From positions 62,001-126,000 of the forward strand of contig NZ_JADPRT010000010.1 in the NCBI RefSeq assembly GCF_015690355.1: a stretch of 64,000 bases of DNA. Direction: 5' to 3'. The position numbers and the translations under genes are program-made. The notes below the pieces were generated by a model that saw nothing but the letters and a program-made list of their open reading frames with translations, searched no databases and had not been told where the DNA came from. This stretch comes from Streptacidiphilus fuscans. Lineage in GTDB: Bacteria; Actinomycetota; Actinomycetes; Streptomycetales; Streptomycetaceae. Each line of letters begins with the position of its first letter. Positions within the stretch are counted from its first letter, which is position 1. Shown here piece by piece: positions 1 through 8,940 of this stretch.

Positions 1-1329
1 CTCTGGAACTACGCGCAGCACTACACGCTGAACGACAACTCGTTCGACGACGAGTACGGGCCGTCCACGGTCGGCGCGCTGAACCTGATCTCGGGCCAGA
101 CCCACGGCGTCGTCTCGGTCACCGGCAACGGCAGCACCACCGACCCGACGCAGACCACGACGCCGGACCCGTACACGGTCCACTCGCCCAACGCCCAGGG
201 CGTCGGCACGGTCAACGCCGACCCGGACCCGGCGTACGACGACTGCGCCGACAACAACCACACCTCGAACTCCGCGCTGGCGGAGATGCAGGGCACCAAC
301 GTGGGTGACCTGCTCAACTCCAGGCACGTGACCTGGGGTTGGTTCCAGGGCGGCTTCGCGCCGACCACGCCGTACAACGGGACCAGCGGCTACGCGGTCT
401 GCGGCGCGACCCACACCAACCTGGGCGGCGCGACGGTGGCGGACTACAGCGCGCACCACGACCCGTTCGAGTACTACAAGTCGACCTCGAACCCGCACCA
501 CGTGGCTCCGGCCAGCGAGGCCGAGATCGGCAACAACGGCCAGGCCAACCACCAGTACGACCTGAGCTACTTCGACGAGGCGGTGACGGCGGGCAACCTG
601 CCGGCGGTCAGCTTCCTCAAGGCCGGTGAGTACCAGGACGGGCACGCGGGCTACTCCGACCCGATCGACGAGCAGAACTTCCTCGTCAAGGAGATCAACG
701 CGCTGCAGTCCTCGCCGGAGTGGTCCTCCACCGCGGTGGTCCTGGCCTACGACGACTCCGACGGCTGGTACGACCACGTCTACCACGCGCCCACCAACGG
801 CTCCACGGACACCACGGCGGCCTCGTCCACCACGACGACCGACGACGCGGCCTGCCAGGCCGGTCCGGCGGCCAAGAAGGGCTACGAGGACCGCTGCGGC
901 GTCGGCGCGCGCCAGCCGCTGATGGTGATCTCGCCCTACGCGCGGACCAACCACATCAGCAACACCTTCACCGACCAGTCCTCGATCACCAAGTTCATCG
1001 AGGACAACTGGCGGCTCGGCCGGATCGGCGACGGCTCCTTCGACGCCTCCGCCGGTTCGCTCGACTCCGCGTTCAACTTCGGGTGCCCGAACAACGTGCG
1101 GGTGCTGCTCAACAGCAACGGCTCGGTGGCCTCGGTGACGCCGATCCGCCACGGTGACGACAGCGACACCCCGATGGCGATCAACGCCTCCCCGACGGCG
1201 GCCAGCAGCTCGTCGGACAACGGCGCGACGATGCTGTCGATCAGCCTGGGCGCGGGGGCCGTCGTGGCCCTCGGCACGGGCACGGTGGTCTCCCGCCGCT
1301 CGCGCCGCAAGGCGCTGGGCCGCGCGTAA
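1..1329 (+). CDS. Secreted phosphoesterase (phospholipase C / AcpA-like family), 5' end outside window
   Basis: The reading frame is open from the first base, so the N-terminus lies outside the window; 442 residues are visible. The text fits the phosphoesterase family that includes phospholipase C and acid phosphatase AcpA. A typical SGQTHG segment lies near residues 32-37, and a DDSDGWYDH metal-site motif near 250-258. The family hydrolyses phosphate esters outside the cell. The C-terminus (from about residue 411) is a Gly/Ala/Val-rich membrane segment followed by an Arg/Lys-rich tail, which suggests the enzyme is anchored at the membrane rather than fully released. A strong hairpin terminator follows at once. 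Substrate cannot be told from sequence; phosphatase or phospholipase activity are both possible. Confidence 0.85.
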   Translation, partial: LWNYAQHYTLNDNSFDDEYGPSTVGALNLISGQTHGVVSVTGNGSTTDPTQTTTPDPYTVHSPNAQGVGTVNADPDPAYDDCADNNHTSNSALAEMQGTNVGDLLNSRHVTWGWFQGGFAPTTPYNGTSGYAVCGATHTNLGGATVADYSAHHDPFEYYKSTSNPHHVAPASEAEIGNNGQANHQYDLSYFDEAVTAGNLPAVSFLKAGEYQDGHAGYSDPIDEQNFLVKEINALQSSPEWSSTAVVLAYDDSDGWYDHVYHAPTNGSTDTTAASSTTTTDDAACQAGPAAKKGYEDRCGVGARQPLMVISPYARTNHISNTFTDQSSITKFIEDNWRLGRIGDGSFDASAGSLDSAFNFGCPNNVRVLLNSNGSVASVTPIRHGDDSDTPMAINASPTAASSSSDNGATMLSISLGAGAVVALGTGTVVSRRSRRKALGRA

Positions 1330-1352
1330 GCGCTGACACACCGACAGAGCCT

Positions 1353-1386
1353 GAGGGCCGGATCCGCTGCGGCGGGTCCGGCCCTC
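1353..1386 (+). terminator. Intrinsic-type hairpin after phosphoesterase
   Basis: A 15-bp stem (14 Watson-Crick pairs and one G-T pair) at 1353-1367 / 1372-1386 closes on a 4-base loop (TGCG). There is no U-tract, as is usual for streptomycete terminators. It lies 23 bp after the phosphoesterase stop codon. Confidence 0.8.
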
Positions 1387-1434
1387 GGGCGTTCGGTGCG
1401 GGAACCGGGGACGGACGCGGCGCGTCCCACCGGC

Positions 1435-2328
1435 ATGCGTTCCTCCCGGGCCCTCGCCCTCGCCGCCGTTCTGCTGTCCGCCGTTGCGGGCTGCGCGACG
1501 ACCACCACCGTGCAGACCTCCTCGACGGCCGCGCCCACGCGCAGCGCGGCGACCGATCCCGACCCGTTCACCGTGCGCGCCGACAAGCTGGCTGCCGCCT
1601 GGGACGGTTCGCCGCTCCAGCAGACGTGGCAGAACGGCTACGTCACCCAGGACGACGGCGTCCGCGTCCCGTCCGGCGCGTTCCGCTCCCAGGCGGACAA
1701 GGCGGCCTTCGAGACGGGCAAGGTCCGCTTCGCCGTGCGCGTGCCGACCGGTCCGGCGCAGCAGACGGTCCGCTTCGACCGTGGCACGACGCGTACGCTC
1801 CCGGGTCTGCAGCCGCAGGACGCGCTGCGCGTCGCGGGCGGCGGCGGGCCGTGTCCGGCGTCGAGCTGCACGACCACGCTCACCGTGACTGCTGTCCAGC
1901 CGACCACACTGCGTCTGCCGACCAGCCAGGGCATGGCGACCGTTCCGGCCTGGGCGTTCCGCATCGCGGGCTACCAGGGGGAGTTCGTCGTGGCGGCGGT
2001 GCGGCCGGAGCCGGGGCCGAGCGCGTCGAATCCGCCGCAGCTCAACGGCTACGAGGGCGCCGGCCTGATCGCGGTCTCCTCCGACGGCCGGACGCTGACC
2101 CTCGGCGTGGGTGGCGGCTGCGGCCAGGGGAAGCCGACCGGGCTGGTCTACGAGACCAAGGACGTCGTGGTGGTCGGCGCGACCGGCGCTCCCACGCCGA
2201 TTCCCTCCGGCACCGCCTGCGCCGCGAGCGCGACCGAGCTCCCGGTCCAGGTGCACCTCAGTGATGTGCTGGACGGCCGCACGGTGCTCGACGTTGCCGA
2301 CGGGATGCCCGAACTGCCCGTTCACTGA
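1435..2328 (+). CDS. Putative lipoprotein of unknown function
   Basis: A 297-residue exported protein. From the ATG at 1435 it opens with a textbook lipoprotein signal peptide: Arg at positions 2 and 5, a Leu/Ala-rich core, and an AVAGC lipobox with Cys20 as the lipidation site. A GTG at 1396 would add 13 residues before this signal and lies only 9 bp after the upstream hairpin, so the ATG is preferred. After the signal comes a Thr/Ser/Ala linker, then a globular region with two CPASSC-type cysteines around residue 140 and no motif I recognise. It faces gltD and shares a hairpin with it. Function unknown. Confidence 0.75.
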   Translation: MRSSRALALAAVLLSAVAGCATTTTVQTSSTAAPTRSAATDPDPFTVRADKLAAAWDGSPLQQTWQNGYVTQDDGVRVPSGAFRSQADKAAFETGKVRFAVRVPTGPAQQTVRFDRGTTRTLPGLQPQDALRVAGGGGPCPASSCTTTLTVTAVQPTTLRLPTSQGMATVPAWAFRIAGYQGEFVVAAVRPEPGPSASNPPQLNGYEGAGLIAVSSDGRTLTLGVGGGCGQGKPTGLVYETKDVVVVGATGAPTPIPSGTACAASATELPVQVHLSDVLDGRTVLDVADGMPELPVH

Positions 2329-2365
2329 ACCTGGCTGGGCCCGGCTGAGCCCCGGGAACGAACAA

Positions 2366-2410
2366 CGGCACCGGCCCCCCGAACTGGTCGGGGACAGGGG
2401 GCTGGTGCCG
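2366..2410. terminator. Bidirectional hairpin between lipoprotein gene and gltD
   Basis: Arms at 2366-2380 and 2397-2410 (CGGCACCGGCCCC against GGGGCTGGTGCCG) form a long stem between two convergent genes. It can serve both the + strand lipoprotein gene and the - strand gltBD operon, which ends at 2505. Confidence 0.75.
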
Positions 2411-2504
2411 CTCAGCGCGATCAGCGCTGTTCGCCGCGTGCGATCCGGCGCCGTTGCAGGCCACGCTGGCTGACCCGGCGGATCGTCGTTACGTCAGTGC
2501 GTCA

Positions 2505-3968
2505 TTACACGGTCAACGGACGGTCCGTCGGGCGGATCGGGGCGGGCAGCGTGGAGGCGCGGCCCGAGAGGTAGGCGTCGACCGCCTTGGCCGCGGAGCG
2601 GCCCTCGGCGATGGCCCAGACGATGAGCGACTGACCGCGGCCGGCGTCCCCGGCGACGAACACGCCATCGACGTTGGTGGCGAAACGGTCGTCGCGGGCG
2701 ACGTTACCACGCGCGTCCAGGTCGACGCCGAGCTGCTCCACCAGGCCGTTCTTGACGTCCGTGCCGGTGAATCCCATGGCCAGGGTGACCAGCTGCGCCG
2801 GGATGGTCCGCTCGCTGCCGGCGACCGGCTCGAACCGGCCCTCGGTGAAGACGACCTCGACCAGGTGCAGCTGCTGGACGTTGCCGTCCTCGTCGCCGCT
2901 GAAGTGGGTGGTGTTGACGGAGTAGATCCGCTCGCCGCCCTCCTGGTGCGCCGAGGTGACCTTGAAGACCATCGGCATGGTCGGCCACGGCTGCCCGGCC
3001 GGGCGGTCCTCGCCCGGTCGCGGCATGATCTCCAGCTGGGTCACCGAGGCCGCGCCCTGGCGGTGGGCGGTGCCGACGCAGTCCGCGCCGGTGTCGCCGC
3101 CCCCGATGACGACGACGTGCTTGCCCGCGGCGCTGAGCGGCGAGTCGACGTAGTCGCCCTCCTGCACCTTGTTGGCCAGCGGCAGGAACTCCATCGCCTG
3201 GTGGATGCCGCGCAGTTCGCGACCGGGCACGTTCAGGTCGCGCGCCGTGGTGGCGCCGGCCGCGACGACGACCGCGTCGAAGCGCTCCCGCAGCTGGCGT
3301 CCGGTGATGTCGACACCCACCTCGACGCCGGTGCGGAACCGGGTGCCCTCCGCGCGCATCTGCTCGACGCGGCGGTTGACGTGGCGCTTCTCCATCTTGA
3401 ACTCGGGGATGCCGTAGCGCAGCAGGCCGCCGATGCGGTCGGCGCGCTCGTACACCACCACGGTGTGCCCGGCCCGGGTCAGCTGCTGGGCGGTGGCCAG
3501 GCCCGCAGGGCCGGAGCCGACGACCGCGACGGTCTTGCCGGAGAGCCGGTCAGGGACCTGCGCCGTGACGCCGCCACGGTCCCAGGCCTTGTCGATGATG
3601 GTGACCTCGACGTTCTTGATGGTCACCGGGTCCTGGTTGATGCCGAGCACGCAGGCCGACTCGCACGGGGCCGGGCAGAGGCGACCGGTGAACTCCGGGA
3701 AGTTGTTGGTCGCGTGCAGGCGCTCGATCGCGCCGTTCCAGTCGTCACGGTAGGCCAGGTCGTTCCACTCGGGGATCAGGTTCCCGAGCGGGCAGCCGTT
3801 GTGGCAGAACGGGATGCCGCAGTCCATGCAGCGTCCGGCCTGCTTGCTGATGATGGGCAGCAGCGAACGCTCGACGTAGACCTCGTTCCAGTCCCGGACG
3901 CGCTCGGCGACCGGGCGGCTCTCGGCCAGCTGCTTGGGCGTGGTGAGGAAGCCCTTCGGGTCAGCCAT
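2505..3968 (-). CDS. gltD: Glutamate synthase (NADPH) small subunit
   Basis: GltD, 487 residues, the FAD-containing beta subunit of GOGAT. It passes electrons from NADPH through Fe-S clusters to GltB, which makes two glutamates from glutamine and 2-oxoglutarate. The N-terminal Cys-rich Fe-S module shows Cys47, 50, 55 and 59 (CMDCGIPFCHNGCP), followed by LCPAPCESAC around residue 100. The FAD/NAD fold carries GSGPAG at 151-156 and a second nucleotide motif (VIGGGDTGADC) near residue 280. Length is normal. The ATG overlaps the gltB stop by 8 bp (ATGGCTGA), so the two subunits are translationally coupled. Confidence 0.97.
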   Translation of the reverse strand: MADPKGFLTTPKQLAESRPVAERVRDWNEVYVERSLLPIISKQAGRCMDCGIPFCHNGCPLGNLIPEWNDLAYRDDWNGAIERLHATNNFPEFTGRLCPAPCESACVLGINQDPVTIKNVEVTIIDKAWDRGGVTAQVPDRLSGKTVAVVGSGPAGLATAQQLTRAGHTVVVYERADRIGGLLRYGIPEFKMEKRHVNRRVEQMRAEGTRFRTGVEVGVDITGRQLRERFDAVVVAAGATTARDLNVPGRELRGIHQAMEFLPLANKVQEGDYVDSPLSAAGKHVVVIGGGDTGADCVGTAHRQGAASVTQLEIMPRPGEDRPAGQPWPTMPMVFKVTSAHQEGGERIYSVNTTHFSGDEDGNVQQLHLVEVVFTEGRFEPVAGSERTIPAQLVTLAMGFTGTDVKNGLVEQLGVDLDARGNVARDDRFATNVDGVFVAGDAGRGQSLIVWAIAEGRSAAKAVDAYLSGRASTLPAPIRPTDRPLTV

Positions 3969-6900
3969 TAGCCGCCTCCATCATCTTGCGGGTGGTCTCG
4001 GACTCGGAGAGTCCGTCTCGCTCGGCGGCGTCCTTGGCGGCGAGCACGGCCTTGTAGTCGGTGGGCATGATCTTGGAGAAGCGGGAGACGCCGCTGCCCC
4101 AGTCGGCGAGGAGCTCGGCCGCCACCGTGGACCCGGTCTCCTCGTAGTGCTGCTGCACGGTCTCGCGCAGCCACTCGCGGTCATCGGCGTCGGGGGCCTC
4201 GATGCCCACCATGCCGCCGTTGACGTTGGCCGGACGCAGGTCCAGCACGTAGCCGATGCCGCCGGACATACCGGCCGCCAGGTTGCGTCCGGTCTCGCCG
4301 AGCACGATCACGCGACCGCCGGTCATGTACTCCAGGCCGTGGTCGCCCACGCCCTCGACGACCAGCGTGGCGCCGGAGTTGCGGACCGCGAACCGCTCAC
4401 CGGCCTTGCCGCGCAGGTGGATCCGGCCTCCGGTCGCGCCGTAGCCGATGGTGTTGCCCGCGATGACGTGGTTCTGCGCGTCGGCGCCGATCGCGGAGGC
4501 GTCCTTGGCAGGTCGGACCACGACCACGCCGCCGGAGAGGCCCTTGCCGACGTAGTCGTTGGCGTCGCCCTCCAGCCGCAGCGTGACGCCGCGCGGCAGG
4601 AACGCGCCGAAGGACTGGCCGGCCGAACCGTTGAGGGTGACGTCGATGGTGCCCTCGGGCAGACCCGCGCCGCGGTAACGCTTGGTCACCTCGTGGCCGA
4701 GCATGGTGCCGACGGTGCGGTTGACGTTGCGGACCGGCAGCTCGATCTTCACCGACTCGCCGTGCTCCAGCGCCTCCTGGGCCAGCGCGATCAGCTGGTT
4801 GTCCAGGGCCTTGTCCAGCCCGTGGTCCTGCTCGGTGGTGCGGTAGAGCGAGGAGCCGGTGTCCGGGACGTGGAGCAGCGGGGCGATGTCCAGCCCGCTG
4901 GCCTTCCAGTGGTCGACGGCGTCGGTCGCGTCGATGAACTCGGCGTGGCCGACGGCCTCCTCGATGGAGCGGAAGCCCAGCTCGGCCAGGATCTCGCGGA
5001 CCTCCTCGGCGATGAACTCGAAGAAGTTGACCACGAACTCCGGCTTGCCGTTGAAGCGTTCGCGCAGCACCGGGTTCTGCGTGGCGACGCCGACCGGGCA
5101 GGTGTCCAGGTGGCAGACGCGCATCATGATGCAGCCGGAGACCACCAGCGGGGCGGTGGCGAAGCCGAACTCCTCCGCGCCGAGCAGCGCGGCGATGACC
5201 ACGTCGCGGCCGGTCTTGAGCTGACCGTCCGTCTGCACCACGATCCGGTCGCGCAGTCCGTTGAGCAGCAGCGTCTGCTGGGTCTCGGCCAGGCCGAGCT
5301 CCCAGGGCCCACCGGCGTGCTTGAGCGAGGTCAGCGGCGAGGCGCCGGTGCCGCCGTCGTGGCCGGAGACCAGCACGACGTCCGCGTGGGCCTTGCTGAC
5401 GCCCGCCGCGACCGTGCCGACGCCGACCTCGGAGACCAGCTTCACGTGGATGCGGGCGGCCGGGTTGGCGTTCTTGAGGTCGTGGATCAGCTGCGCCAGA
5501 TCCTCGATGGAGTAGATGTCGTGGTGCGGCGGCGGGGAGATCAGACCGACGCCGGGCGTGCTGTGCCGGGTCTGGGCCACCCACGGGTAGACCTTGTGGC
5601 CGGGCAGCTGGCCGCCCTCGCCGGGCTTGGCGCCCTGGGCCATCTTGATCTGGATGTCGTCCGCGTTGACCAGGTACTCGCTGGTGACGCCGAAGCGGCC
5701 GGAGGCGACCTGCTTGATCGCGGAGCGGCGGGCCGGGTCGTAGAGACGGTCCGGGTCCTCGCCGCCCTCACCGGTGTTGGACTTGCCGCCCAGCTGGTTC
5801 ATGGCGATGGCGAGCGTCTCGTGCGCCTCGCGGGAGATGGAGCCGTAGGACATCGCGCCGGTGGAGAACCGCTTGACGATCTCGCTGACCGGCTCGACCT
5901 CCTCCAGCGGGATCGGGCCCCGCCCGTCGTTGAACTTGAAGAGGCCGCGCAGCGTCATCAGCCGCTCGGACTGCTCGTTCACCCGCGAGGTGTACTGCTT
6001 GAAGATGTCGTACCGCTTGGTGCGCGTGGCGTGCTGCAGCCGGAAGACCGTGTCCGGGTCGAACAGGTGCGGCTCGCCCTCGCGGCGCCACTGGTACTCG
6101 CCGCCGATCTCCAGGCGGCGGTGGGCCGGCGCGATGCCCGAGGCCGGGTAGGCCTGGGCGTGGCGGGCGGCGTTCTCCTTGGCGATCTCGTCCAGGCCGA
6201 TGCCGCCGAGCTTGGTGGTGGTGCCCGCGAAGTAGGCGTCCACCAGGTCCTGGCTGAGGCCGATGGCCTCGAAGACCTGCGCGCCGCGGTAGGAGGCGAC
6301 GGTGGAGATGCCCATCTTGGACATCACCTTGAGCACGCCCTTGCCGAGCGCCTTGATCAGGTTGCGGATCGCCTTCTCCGACTCGACGCCGGTGATGAAG
6401 GTGCCCTGCGCGACCAGGTCCTCGACGGACTCCATGGCCAGGTAGGGGTTGACCGCGCCCGCGCCGTAGCCAATCAGCAGCGCCACGTGGTGCACCTCGC
6501 GCACGTCGCCGGCCTCGACGATCAGGCCGACCTTGGTGCGCTGCTTGGTGCGGATCAGGTGGTGGTGCACGGCGGCGGTGAGCAGCAGCGACGGGATCGG
6601 CGCGTGCTCGGCGTCGGAGTGGCGGTCGGAGAGCACGATCAGGCGGGCGCCGTCGGCGATCGCCGCGTCGGCCTCGGCCGCTATCTCCGCGAGCCGGGCG
6701 GCCAGCGCCTCGCCGCCGCCGGAGACCCGGTAGAGGCCGGAGAGGGTGACGGCCTTGAGGCCGGGCAGGTCGCCGTCCGCGTTGATGTGGACCAGCTTGG
6801 CCAGCTCGTCGTTGTCGATGACCGGGAACGGCACCACGACGGAGCGGCAGGAGGCGGCCTCGGCGTGCAGCAGGTTGCCCTCGGGCCCCAGGTTGGAGCC

Positions 6901-8559
6901 GAGCGAGGTGACCAGCTCCTCGCGGATCGCGTCCAGCGGCGGGTTGGTGACCTGCGCGAACAGCTGGGTGAAGTAGTCGAAGAGCAGGCGCGGCTTGGAG
7001 CTGAGCGCGGCGATCGGCGAGTCGGTGCCCATCGAGCCGAGCGCCTCACCGGCCGTCCGCGCCATCGGCGCGACCAGGACCCGCAGCTCCTCCTCGGTGT
7101 AGCCGAAGGTCTGCTGACGACGCGTCACCGACGCGTGGGTGTGCACGACGTGCTCGCGCTCGGGCAGCGCGTCCAGCGTGATCGAGCCCGCGTGCAGCCA
7201 CTCCGCGTACGGGTGCTCCGCGGCAAGCTGGGACTTGATCTCCTCGTCGTCGACGATCCGCCCCTCGGCGGTGTCGACCAGGAACATCTTGCCGGGCTGC
7301 AGCCGGCCCTTGCGGACCACCTGGTCCTGCGGGATGTCCAGCACGCCGACCTCGGAGGCCAGCACGACCAGGCCGTCGGTGGTGACCCAGTACCGCGCCG
7401 GACGCAGGCCGTTGCGGTCGAGCACGGCGCCCACCTGGGTGCCGTCGGAGAAGGTGACGCAGGCCGGTCCGTCCCAGGGCTCGATCAGGTTCGAGTGGAA
7501 CTGGTAGAAGGCGCGGCGGGCCGGGTCCATGGTGGCGTGGTTCTGCCACGCCTCCGGGATCATCATCAGCACCGCGTGCGGCAGGGTGCGTCCGCCCAGG
7601 TGGAGCAGCTCCAGCACCTCGTCGAAGGAGGCGGTGTCGGAGTGGTCCGGCGTGCAGATCGGGAAGATCCGGTCCAGGCCCTGCCCGTTCCTGTTGGCCG
7701 GGATCAGGTCCGTGGCCAGCTGCGACTCGCGGGCGGTCATCCAGTTGCGGTTGCCCTTGACGGTGTTGATCTCACCGTTGTGGGCGACGAACCGGTACGG
7801 GTGCGCCAGCGGCCAGCTCGGGAAGGTGTTGGTGGAGAAGCGGCTGTGCACCAGGCAGAGCGCGGAGGCGTAGCTGCGGTCCGAGAGGTCCGGGAAGAAC
7901 GGCTCCAGCTGCCCGGTGGTCAGCATGCCCTTGTAGACCAGGGTGCGCGCGGAGAGGGAGGGGAAGTAGACCCCGGCCTCGCGCTCGGCGCGCTTGCGCA
8001 CCACGAACGCCACCCGGTCCAGCTCAAGGCCCGCCTTGGCGCCTTCGGCGTCGGTGACGAAGAGCTGGCGGAAGCGGGGCATGACCGAACGCGCGGTGGC
8101 GCCCAGCAGGTCCGGGCTGACCGGGACGTCGCGCCAGCCGAGGACGGTCAGGCCCTCCTCGGACGCGATCGTCTCGATGGCCGAGACGGCGGCCGCGTCG
8201 GCGGCGTCGTCGTCCGGCAGGAACGCGATGCCCACGGCGTACTGGCCCTGAGCGGGAAGTTCGAACCCGAGCTCGGCGGCCTTCTCGCGAAGGAACGCGT
8301 CCGGAACCTGGGTCAGGATGCCGGCGCCGTCGCCGGAATCCGGTTCGGCGCCGGTGGCGCCGCGGTGTTCGAGGTTGCGCAGGACGGTCAACGCCTGCTC
8401 GATGATGCGGTGCTCGGCGACTCCGCTCAATGAGGCGACGAACCCGACGCCACAGGCGTCGTGCTCGTTGCTCGGGTCGTACAGGCCCTGCTTGGCGGGG
8501 CGCGCATCCGCCAAGGCCGCGTAGGGGCGTGGGGCGGGGCGCGAAGACGCAGGCAGCAT
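3961..8559 (-). CDS. gltB: Glutamate synthase large subunit
   Basis: GltB is the alpha subunit of GOGAT: an N-terminal class II glutaminase, a central FMN-binding synthase barrel, and a C-terminal Gly-rich beta-helix. The catalytic nucleophile is the Cys in EHDACGVGF, Cys36 from the chosen start, so a propeptide of about 35 residues must be removed. The ATG at 8559 is preferred because GGGAG lies 5 bases upstream. An ATG at 8586 would add nine residues but has no ribosome-binding site. The Fe-S cysteines are visible in the segment CHLDTCPVGVATQ. It is transcribed with gltD, which overlaps its 3' end. Two palindromes upstream (8681-8716) are likely operators. Confidence 0.96.
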   Translation of the reverse strand: MLPASSRPAPRPYAALADARPAKQGLYDPSNEHDACGVGFVASLSGVAEHRIIEQALTVLRNLEHRGATGAEPDSGDGAGILTQVPDAFLREKAAELGFELPAQGQYAVGIAFLPDDDAADAAAVSAIETIASEEGLTVLGWRDVPVSPDLLGATARSVMPRFRQLFVTDAEGAKAGLELDRVAFVVRKRAEREAGVYFPSLSARTLVYKGMLTTGQLEPFFPDLSDRSYASALCLVHSRFSTNTFPSWPLAHPYRFVAHNGEINTVKGNRNWMTARESQLATDLIPANRNGQGLDRIFPICTPDHSDTASFDEVLELLHLGGRTLPHAVLMMIPEAWQNHATMDPARRAFYQFHSNLIEPWDGPACVTFSDGTQVGAVLDRNGLRPARYWVTTDGLVVLASEVGVLDIPQDQVVRKGRLQPGKMFLVDTAEGRIVDDEEIKSQLAAEHPYAEWLHAGSITLDALPEREHVVHTHASVTRRQQTFGYTEEELRVLVAPMARTAGEALGSMGTDSPIAALSSKPRLLFDYFTQLFAQVTNPPLDAIREELVTSLGSNLGPEGNLLHAEAASCRSVVVPFPVIDNDELAKLVHINADGDLPGLKAVTLSGLYRVSGGGEALAARLAEIAAEADAAIADGARLIVLSDRHSDAEHAPIPSLLLTAAVHHHLIRTKQRTKVGLIVEAGDVREVHHVALLIGYGAGAVNPYLAMESVEDLVAQGTFITGVESEKAIRNLIKALGKGVLKVMSKMGISTVASYRGAQVFEAIGLSQDLVDAYFAGTTTKLGGIGLDEIAKENAARHAQAYPASGIAPAHRRLEIGGEYQWRREGEPHLFDPDTVFRLQHATRTKRYDIFKQYTSRVNEQSERLMTLRGLFKFNDGRGPIPLEEVEPVSEIVKRFSTGAMSYGSISREAHETLAIAMNQLGGKSNTGEGGEDPDRLYDPARRSAIKQVASGRFGVTSEYLVNADDIQIKMAQGAKPGEGGQLPGHKVYPWVAQTRHSTPGVGLISPPPHHDIYSIEDLAQLIHDLKNANPAARIHVKLVSEVGVGTVAAGVSKAHADVVLVSGHDGGTGASPLTSLKHAGGPWELGLAETQQTLLLNGLRDRIVVQTDGQLKTGRDVVIAALLGAEEFGFATAPLVVSGCIMMRVCHLDTCPVGVATQNPVLRERFNGKPEFVVNFFEFIAEEVREILAELGFRSIEEAVGHAEFIDATDAVDHWKASGLDIAPLLHVPDTGSSLYRTTEQDHGLDKALDNQLIALAQEALEHGESVKIELPVRNVNRTVGTMLGHEVTKRYRGAGLPEGTIDVTLNGSAGQSFGAFLPRGVTLRLEGDANDYVGKGLSGGVVVVRPAKDASAIGADAQNHVIAGNTIGYGATGGRIHLRGKAGERFAVRNSGATLVVEGVGDHGLEYMTGGRVIVLGETGRNLAAGMSGGIGYVLDLRPANVNGGMVGIEAPDADDREWLRETVQQHYEETGSTVAAELLADWGSGVSRFSKIMPTDYKAVLAAKDAAERDGLSESETTRKMMEAANG

Positions 8560-8893
8560 CGGCTCTCCCGTCGTCGTGATCGGCATGATCGGCTCGGCAT
8601 GGAGTCAATTCACATGCGCATCCGGGACGACGCTGGCCCTTAGCGTGTGCGGGTGGTGCAGGTTACATTGTGCCGGAGATTCCACTCAGTGGATTTTCAA
8701 GTCCACGATATGGACTCGCCGGCGGATCAGGCCATGGGTGGGGCCTAAGGGGGAAGGAGTTCCTGACACGTCGCACACCCAGGGTCACGGGGTATTCGGA
8801 CGTCCTCGCAAGTGTGCCCGATCGCCGTGCTCGCGAAACAGACCCTTCACGTGTTTGTCGCGTGTGAGTAAAACCACGCAGGGTGAGACCAGA
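8560..8893. other. Non-coding region upstream of gltB
   Basis: About 330 bp between the gltB start and the hairpin that follows the VIT gene. It holds the gltB leader, the twin palindromes at 8681-8716, and otherwise no gene I can support. A 65-codon open frame on the + strand (8670-8867) has no ribosome-binding site and reads through the palindromes, so it was not called. Confidence 0.5.
8681..8716 (-). promoter_or_regulatory. Twin palindromic operator candidate upstream of gltBD
   Basis: Two palindromes share the core TCCA-N5-TGGA: TCCACTCAGTGGA at 8681-8693 and AGTCCACGATATGGACT at 8700-8716. Their centres (8687 and 8708) are 21 bp apart, two helical turns, so two dimers would sit on the same face of the DNA. 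Position (about 120-160 bp before the gltB start) fits a regulatory site. IclR-type regulators such as NdgR/AreB act on amino-acid genes in streptomycetes, but linking this site to them is inference. Confidence 0.55.
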
Positions 8894-8928
8894 AGGGGCG
8901 CGGGGCCATAAAGCCGCACCGCGCCCCT
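8894..8928 (-). terminator. Hairpin after VIT family transporter
   Basis: Arms AGGGGCGCGG (8894-8903) and CCGCGCCCCT (8919-8928) make a perfect 10-bp stem just beyond the stop of the VIT gene. The arm resembles the outer arms of the dispersed repeat seen at 19.9, 24.6 and 44.4 kb. Confidence 0.7.
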
Positions 8929-8940
8929 GAAGTGTTCCAA

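Noticed and set aside
3934..8433. A 1499-codon open frame on the strand opposite gltB (and a 505-codon one opposite gltD)
   Set aside because: Shadow frames caused by the strong GC bias of the real genes; composition (Ala/Gly/Asp/Val/Arg/His-rich) has no protein character, and gltB/gltD are unmistakable.
8670..8867. Possible 65-residue gene upstream of gltB on the + strand
   Set aside because: No ribosome-binding site, runs through the twin palindromes, and no recognisable features.
8894..8928. Fourth copy of the dispersed repeat
   Set aside because: Only the arm resembles the family; the loop block GCGGATGGCCCTG and the TTGCACTA ends are absent, so it is treated as a plain terminator.
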